Source: CAZMFZ01 sp964565665 (GTDB lineage: Bacteria > Bacteroidota > Bacteroidia > Cytophagales > UBA9547). From it: a stretch of DNA of 20,905 bases. The position numbers were made by a program, and so were the translations under genes. Below the pieces are notes generated by a model, which did no database searches, was not told the DNA's origin, and was given only the letters and a program-made list of their open reading frames with translations. Numbering within the stretch: position 1 is the first letter of the stretch; every line of letters starts with the position of its first letter. The stretch lies in assembly GCA_964565665.1 (NCBI GenBank), contig CAZMFZ010000064.1:1-20905 (forward strand). The letters run 5' to 3'. This document shows, one piece after another, positions 16,543 through 20,905 of the stretch.

Positions 16543-16618
16543 GTATTTATTGTGAATAGATTTTGATATGTAGTACTTAATAAGTTGAAAGGAAGTTCAA
16601 AACTTTATAAGAATGTTA

Positions 16619-16626
16619 CAAAAATA
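16619..16626 (-). promoter_or_regulatory. Possible -7 element for the processing-peptidase gene
   Basis: Read leftwards, TATTTTTG fits TAnnTTTG about 75 bases upstream of the ATG. No TTG lies at the right distance (CTG at 18 bp is the nearest), so only half of the promoter is supported. Confidence 0.3.
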
Positions 16627-16653
16627 AGGGATTTATGTTCTAAACAGCTATTA

Positions 16654-16667
16654 TGAAAAGCTTTTCA
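16654..16667. promoter_or_regulatory. Perfect 14-bp palindrome upstream of the protease gene
   Basis: TGAAAAGCTTTTCA is a perfect dyad in the 228-base gap between the peroxiredoxin gene's end and the protease gene's start. It lies just upstream of the candidate -7 element, where an operator could sit. A chance palindrome in AT-rich DNA cannot be excluded. Confidence 0.3.
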
Positions 16668-16770
16668 CCATATGAGCAGGCCCAAAGCCATATTTATAGA
16701 AGAATAGGGTTACCGCAGATTCCAAGGCATTGACTTTGGCTTGCAGTATTCTAAAATGAAGATTGATATT

Positions 16771-17220
16771 TTAGCTTAATATTTGAGCAGTATGCTCTTT
16801 GGTATCTACTTTATCAATTACTTTTGAAATTATGCCTTTCTCATCAATCAAAAAAGTAGTGCGAGCTGTACCCATGTATTTTTTTCCATACATCGATTTT
16901 TCAACCCATACACCATAGTCGCTCACTACTTTTTGCTCGGTATCGGCTATCAAAGGGAATGGCAAACTATATTTAGTGATAAATTTTTGATGGGTTTTTT
17001 CAGAATCAATACTTATGCCTAGTATTTCAAATCCTTTGGCTTTTAATTCACCATAATTATCACGCAAATTGCAGGCTTCTACCGTACAGCCGGGCGTATC
17101 GTCTTTCGGGTAAAAATACAAGGCTACTTTTTTGCCAAGAAAATCGGACAATTTAATAAGATCTCCATTTTGATCTTTACTATTGATTTCTGGGGCTTTA
17201 TCGCCTACGGACAATGACAT
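16771..17220 (-). CDS. bcp: Thioredoxin-dependent peroxiredoxin, Bcp/PrxQ type
   Basis: 149 residues, the usual length. The active-site block YFYPKDDTPGCTVEACNL contains the peroxidatic Cys45 and resolving Cys50, five residues apart as in the PrxQ/Bcp class. ARTTFLIDEKGII is the conserved strand-loop carrying the active-site Arg. It reduces hydrogen peroxide and organic hydroperoxides with electrons from thioredoxin in the cytoplasm. The gene lies 63 bases downstream of the nucleotide-sugar dehydrogenase gene on the same strand and could be co-transcribed, though no functional connection is obvious. Confidence 0.95.
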   Translation of the reverse strand: MSLSVGDKAPEINSKDQNGDLIKLSDFLGKKVALYFYPKDDTPGCTVEACNLRDNYGELKAKGFEILGISIDSEKTHQKFITKYSLPFPLIADTEQKVVSDYGVWVEKSMYGKKYMGTARTTFLIDEKGIISKVIDKVDTKEHTAQILS

Positions 17221-17283
17221 ATTTGATGGTTTAATTAATGTATTGAATAATTTAAATTTGAAAATTATGTTTTATAGAATGAT

Positions 17284-18576
17284 TTACAAACACCAGTAAG
17301 GCAATTTTTTAATTGTTTCTCGATATATTCCTTTTATGTCAATGAAAATTCCATCTTCTGAAAGCAACGTTGAAAAATAGTCTTCATTTTTATTCAAATA
17401 GCTTTTATGAGAAACAGCCAAAATTATGGCTTGGTATTTTCCACTTGGTTTTTCAATCAAATTTAATCCATATTCATGATTAAACTCTTCAGATGAAGCA
17501 TGAGGGTCTATAGTATCTACATGAATATTGAATGAGTTTAATTCCTTAATCACATCTACTACTTTAGAGTTTCTTATGTCGGATACATTTTCTTTAAATG
17601 TAACCCCCATCACCAATACCCTTGCTTTTGGAATATCTACTTTGTTAGCAGTAAGCATTTTTACGGCTTTTCTAGCCACATACACACCCATGCTATCGTT
17701 TATTTCTCTGCCACTCAATATCACTTTCGGATTGTGACCTAAATTTGTAGACTTATAGGTGAGATAATAAGGATCGACCCCGATGCAATGCCCGCCAACC
17801 AAGCCAGGAGTAAATTTTAGGAAATTCCATTTGGTAGCAGCTGCCTCTATTACTTCATAGGTATTGATGCCAATTCTGTCAAAAATCATCGACAATTCGT
17901 TCATCAACGCAATATTCAAGTCGCGTTGGGTGTTTTCTATCACTTTGGTAGCCTCTGCTACTTTGATAGATGAAGCCCTGTGAACACCCACTTTCACCAC
18001 CAATTCATATACTTTTGCCACCACATCTAGGCTTTCTGCATCGCAACCCGACACTACTTTTTTCACATTCACCAAGGTGTGTTCCTTATCGCCTGGGTTT
18101 ATTCTTTCAGGCGAATAGCCAACTTTAAAATCAATTCCAAACTTCAAGCCTGACTCTTGCTCCAAAATTGGCACACATTTTTCTTCTGTACAGCCAGGAA
18201 AAACGGTAGATTCAAAAACCACATAATCGCCTTCTTTCAGCGACTTTCCCACTGTGCTGCTTGCTCCCAAAAGAGCCGTTAAGTCGGGCTGGTTGTATTC
18301 ATCAATCGGAGTGGGTACAGCTACTATAAAAAATGTGGCTGCATTTAAGTCGGCTTGTGTGTGCGTAAAATTTCTATCGCAGCTTTCAAAAGCTGAACTT
18401 TCTACTTCGTTGCTAGGGTCAATTTTTTTGTTTAATAAATCAATTCTTTCAGGTTTGATATCAAAGCCAATTACTTTCAAATTTCCGGCAAATGCTAAAG
18501 CCACTGGCAATCCCACATATCCCAAGCCAATTACCGCAAGAGATGATTTTTTATTTATCAGATTCTCGTAAATCAT
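17284..18576 (-). CDS. UDP-N-acetyl-hexosamine 6-dehydrogenase-like (WbpO/TviB type)
   Basis: 430 residues of the UDP-glucose/GDP-mannose dehydrogenase family. The N-terminal NAD site is LAVIGLGYVGLPVALAF. The central block has SPERINPGDKEH, then EATKVIENTQRDLNIALMNE and the catalytic Cys264 in GLVGGHCIGVDPYYLTYKS. The C-terminal domain has VLVMGVTFKENVSDIRNSKV. NPGDKEH and the long KWNFLKFTPGLVGGHC segment favour the WbpO/TviB (Vi-antigen VipA) subfamily, which oxidises UDP-GlcNAc or UDP-GalNAc to the uronic acid for capsule or O-antigen. It is not inside a visible polysaccharide cluster. Upstream lies the long non-coding region with the 41-bp dyad array. Confidence 0.9.
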   Translation of the reverse strand: MIYENLINKKSSLAVIGLGYVGLPVALAFAGNLKVIGFDIKPERIDLLNKKIDPSNEVESSAFESCDRNFTHTQADLNAATFFIVAVPTPIDEYNQPDLTALLGASSTVGKSLKEGDYVVFESTVFPGCTEEKCVPILEQESGLKFGIDFKVGYSPERINPGDKEHTLVNVKKVVSGCDAESLDVVAKVYELVVKVGVHRASSIKVAEATKVIENTQRDLNIALMNELSMIFDRIGINTYEVIEAAATKWNFLKFTPGLVGGHCIGVDPYYLTYKSTNLGHNPKVILSGREINDSMGVYVARKAVKMLTANKVDIPKARVLVMGVTFKENVSDIRNSKVVDVIKELNSFNIHVDTIDPHASSEEFNHEYGLNLIEKPSGKYQAIILAVSHKSYLNKNEDYFSTLLSEDGIFIDIKGIYRETIKKLPYWCL

Positions 18577-18593
18577 TTTATAATTATATGCAC

Positions 18594-18623
18594 CAAAAAT
18601 AGGGAAATTCTATTGTTTACCGA
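18594..18623 (-). promoter_or_regulatory. Likely promoter of the nucleotide-sugar dehydrogenase gene
   Basis: Read leftwards: TCG at 18623-18621 (one mismatch to TTG), a 19-bp spacer, then TATTTTTG at 18601-18594, an exact TAnnTTTG. The predicted start leaves a leader of about 12 bases before the ATG at 18576. Confidence 0.5.
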
Positions 18624-18837
18624 AGAAACATAGCAATCAAAACAACGAACAGGAATAAACAAATTTCTACTTTTCATTTTTTCATCCTTCTAAAATTTAA
18701 ATGTGGCTGTATTGTGGTTTAATAAAGTTTTTGAGTTCTTCTAAAAAGCATTTTAAGAGCGACAGAAATTAGCTCGCAGGCTTAGCCATTTTGAATTTAG
18801 GTTTAAAAATTACTACCTCTATTCCTGCTAGTGCAGG

Positions 18838-19025
18838 CAAATTCATGTTTGTAACAATTTTCGAAGCCAGCCTAATTTTTGTTACAGAGCTGTAACAATT
18901 TTATGAGCCACATGAGTTTTTGTTACAATGTTGTAACAATTTTGAAATAGAGATAAATTTTTGTTACAATGTTGTACCAATTTTGAATGTCTAGTAAAAT
19001 TTTGTTACAGAGTTGTAACAATTTT
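18838..19025. repeat. 41-bp-period array of TTGTTACA-N4-TGTAACAA dyads
   Basis: Four full 20-bp dyads lie at 18879-18898, 18920-18939, 18961-18980 and 19002-19021. A fifth unit at the left has only the right arm (TGTAACAA, 18850-18857). Successive right arms start at 18850, 18891, 18932, 18973 and 19014, always 41 bases apart. Centres are GAGC, ATGT, ATGT and GAGT; the third copy has one arm mismatch (TGTACCAA). T-runs flank each dyad (TTTTTGTTACA on the left, TGTAACAATTTT on the right). The 14-base intervals (for example cgaagccagcctaa, atgagccacatgag) are much less conserved than the dyads. 41 is not a multiple of three, so the array is not coding. The period is close to four helical turns, as expected for phased binding sites. 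Confidence 0.9.
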
Positions 19026-19190
19026 AAAACACTCAATTTAATGTGACTGAATATTAGGCATCAGATTAACTGATATGTGTTAGATAAGTGCAGTCTTTGG
19101 GAAATGATAAAGAATAGTTGATAATGAGTTGTTAACATAAAGGTAATATAAAGAAATACATAGAAAATTAGTGAATTAAAAATGAATTGC

Positions 19191-19198
19191 TATACTTG
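19191..19198 (+). promoter_or_regulatory. Possible -7 element of the adhesin gene
   Basis: TATACTTG differs from TAnnTTTG at one base and lies 58 bases before the ATG at 19257, some 165 bases downstream of the dyad array. No matching TTG is present 19-20 bases upstream. Confidence 0.3.
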
Positions 19199-19256
19199 TC
19201 GCAAATTAATATACACTATCTGAATTGAGTTTTTAAAAGTACCAACTATATACCCA

Positions 19257-20905
19257 ATGAAAAAAATATACCTTCTTCTGCTTTCTATTTTATTTGTAGC
19301 TGTGCAAACCTACTGCCAAACCAACACAGCCGTGTATACCGCATGTTCATCCAATAACCTTCCGCTATGTCCGGGAGAAAACAGAAGCTTTACGTTTGTT
19401 GCAAGTATTATTCCAACCGGACCAGGTGGGGCAAATGGAGAAGCAGATTTTAAAGGTAAATTTGGGAGCGGATACAACAATTATGCAGTAGGTTACACTT
19501 GGTATGTAAATGGTCAGGTAGTATCGGGGCAGAATAGTGCAACCCTTATTTATAATATGAGTGTATCTGGTACAGTACGAGCTACCGCATCGTTTGGCTT
19601 TTACAATACAGTGCCCCCATATAATTCAACAAATATGAATGTAAATAGTTACAATAGTCAAAGCATAAACACATATTCTGCTTCCGAACTTCCTCAAATT
19701 CAACCCATTATTGGGCCAAGTTCTATAAACGCAGAGGCGACAGCCAATTATTCTGCATTTGGAGGAACCAGCTTCGATTGGAGTGGGTCTATCATTAATG
19801 CTAATAGTGGTGGTTCTTTATCTTCGCAATATGGATCAGTAGTAGAGCTGAAAGCCCCAAAAGCTACCGGAACAGTGACTTTACAAGTGTGGGTAAGCAA
19901 TAGTATTTGTGCCTCATACTACGTTACAAGTTCAAAAGTTATTACAGTTTTAAATACCCCACCCACTACACCTACGGGACTAAACGCATTTCGGTTGAGT
20001 GCAGGTTCTAACCAGCTTACATGGATGGCAAGTAACGACAATGAAGCGGTAACTGCTTATGGATATAAAAATCTGGATGCAAATGGGAATGTAATTAGTG
20101 ATGGAGGGGCATTGGCTTCAGCAAGTGCTAATCCTGGCGTTGTGTTTAGCCCTCCCGGCATTTTTAAAATTGCTGTTTATTCAATAGATAATAGAGGGCT
20201 AACTTCAGGATTAAGTAATTCAATCTCCTTTACAAATGATCCAAACCCGCCCACTACCCCCACTACCCTTAGCTATGTTTATGATGCCAATAAGCTAGAA
20301 TATACATTTAACTGGGCTGCCAGTACCGATGCTATTTCAGGGGTGGCTGGCTATAGGTTGTATAAAAATGGAGTTTTGTTTACGGACAACATCCTCACCA
20401 CAACTACTAAAGTTGCCAAGGGAAACCTTGGCTCGAACCTTAACCATAGTTTTAGTGTAACAGGTGTCGATTTACTAGGCAATGAATCTGCTAAAAGTAC
20501 CCCACAATCATTCTATATAGATGCGTATCCCCCCGGCATCCCTTATGGCTTAAGCATATCTGGCATGACTACAAGTAGTGTAGTAATTTCGTGGAATGCC
20601 ACTACCGACAATTCGGGCATAGCCCCTACCTATCGCGTATATAAATATAGCACTTTAGTGGGCACTACTTCAGGCACCAGCCTTACCATCAATATGTTAA
20701 ATGATAATGATGTATTCCCTACCTATGTCACCGCTATTGACGCAGTAGGAAACGAAAGCAATCCCCCACCTTATATTAATGTGACCATAGATGTAACACC
20801 ACCCACTACACCCACTAACCTGATTTTTGCTGGGAAAAGCTTTTCAAGCCTAAACCTGACATGGACACCTAGCATAGATACCCACTTGAAAGGGTACTAT
20901 ATATA
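19257..20905 (+). CDS. Secreted multi-FN3 surface protein (partial, runs off the right edge)
   Basis: Open from ATG 19257 to the end of the window without a stop, giving 549 codons so far. Residues 1-20 are a signal peptide (MKKIYLLLLSILFVAVQTYC, then QTNTA). Residues about 25-230 are Ser/Asn/Gly-rich and beta-like, including YAVGYTWYVNGQVVSGQNSA, reminiscent of PKD-like domains. Fibronectin type III-like modules follow, each starting with a PPTTPTxL-type linker near residues 234, 328, 422 and 512 (about 90-94 apart). The modules contain the SxTDNSGxxxYxxYK and VTAIDAVGNES patterns. Such proteins in Bacteroidota are usually cell-surface adhesins or enzymes exported by the type IX system, with the sorting signal at the C-terminus, which is outside this window. 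The catalytic or binding function is unknown. Confidence 0.85.
   Translation, partial: MKKIYLLLLSILFVAVQTYCQTNTAVYTACSSNNLPLCPGENRSFTFVASIIPTGPGGANGEADFKGKFGSGYNNYAVGYTWYVNGQVVSGQNSATLIYNMSVSGTVRATASFGFYNTVPPYNSTNMNVNSYNSQSINTYSASELPQIQPIIGPSSINAEATANYSAFGGTSFDWSGSIINANSGGSLSSQYGSVVELKAPKATGTVTLQVWVSNSICASYYVTSSKVITVLNTPPTTPTGLNAFRLSAGSNQLTWMASNDNEAVTAYGYKNLDANGNVISDGGALASASANPGVVFSPPGIFKIAVYSIDNRGLTSGLSNSISFTNDPNPPTTPTTLSYVYDANKLEYTFNWAASTDAISGVAGYRLYKNGVLFTDNILTTTTKVAKGNLGSNLNHSFSVTGVDLLGNESAKSTPQSFYIDAYPPGIPYGLSISGMTTSSVVISWNATTDNSGIAPTYRVYKYSTLVGTTSGTSLTINMLNDNDVFPTYVTAIDAVGNESNPPPYINVTIDVTPPTTPTNLIFAGKSFSSLNLTWTPSIDTHLKGYYI

Larger units (their letters stand above)
18577..19256. other. 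680-base divergent non-coding region
   Basis: No credible ORF was found. From left to right it holds the dehydrogenase promoter, about 200 bases of unremarkable AT-rich DNA, a small hairpin (CCTGC-TAGT-GCAGG, 18824-18837), the 41-bp-period dyad array (18838-19025) and a weak promoter candidate near 19191 for the adhesin gene. Confidence 0.7.

Noticed and set aside
16680..16740. Imperfect inverted repeat (GCCCAAAG ... CTTTGGC)
   Set aside because: The arms are short with a one-base bulge and about 40 bases apart, with no T-run, so it is not convincing as a terminator or operator.
18879..19021. Series of intrinsic terminators
   Set aside because: Each dyad is followed by TTTT, but the 8-bp stem has only two G-C pairs, and four terminators in a row upstream of a promoter make little sense.
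18838..19025. CRISPR array
   Set aside because: Regular repeats and variable intervals look superficially similar, but the intervals are only about 14 bases, resemble each other, and no cas gene is present.

Overview
The window is AT-rich bacterial DNA that most likely comes from a member of the Bacteroidota (Cytophagia/Sphingobacteriia-like; genus not resolvable). Four things point there. Several genes are preceded by the Bacteroidota-type promoter TTG-N19/20-TAnnTTTG. Most starts lack a strong Shine-Dalgarno. The histidine kinase carries a Bacteroidota-style SHNLRSP phosphorylation box. Secreted TPR-CHAT and fibronectin-type adhesin proteins are also present. No rRNA, tRNA, CRISPR or intact insertion sequence was seen.

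Layout, left to right. 67-2039 (+) is a two-component pair, a membrane histidine kinase with an ethylene-receptor-like sensor domain overlapping a single-domain response regulator. 2071-2946 (+) is nadC (NAD synthesis) under its own promoter. A 10-base assembly gap at 2990-2999 is followed by two small accessory genes (DUF6883-like and DUF4926-like), each broken by one apparent frameshift. 3903-6735 (+) holds a YcxB-like membrane protein and an exported GH2 beta-mannosidase. 6784-6888 is a degenerate 21-bp tandem repeat abutting a decayed Rpn/PD-(D/E)XK transposase-like gene (6887-7728, -) with at least three lesions. 7778-11449 (-) is a very large exported TPR-CHAT protein; a small membrane-anchored coiled-coil gene with an 11-residue repeat is divergent from it.

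12083-18576 is mostly housekeeping. It holds a lysine-ketoglutarate reductase-like dehydrogenase (+), converging with a small lipoprotein gene (-) that begins at TTG. Next come a TIGR01777-type epimerase (+), a shared hairpin terminator, a membrane-anchored C-terminal processing protease (-), a PrxQ/Bcp peroxiredoxin (-) and a WbpO/TviB-type nucleotide-sugar dehydrogenase (-).

18577-19256 is a long non-coding divergent region between the nucleotide-sugar dehydrogenase and a multi-FN3 secreted protein that runs off the right edge. It contains the most striking feature of the window: four 20-bp dyads, TTGTTACA-N4-TGTAACAA, plus a fifth half-site, repeated at exactly 41 bp (about four helical turns). 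This looks like a helically phased multi-operator array, or an undescribed intergenic repeat family, rather than a CRISPR or a terminator. Its placement suggests, as inference only, regulation of the surface adhesin and/or the polysaccharide-precursor gene.
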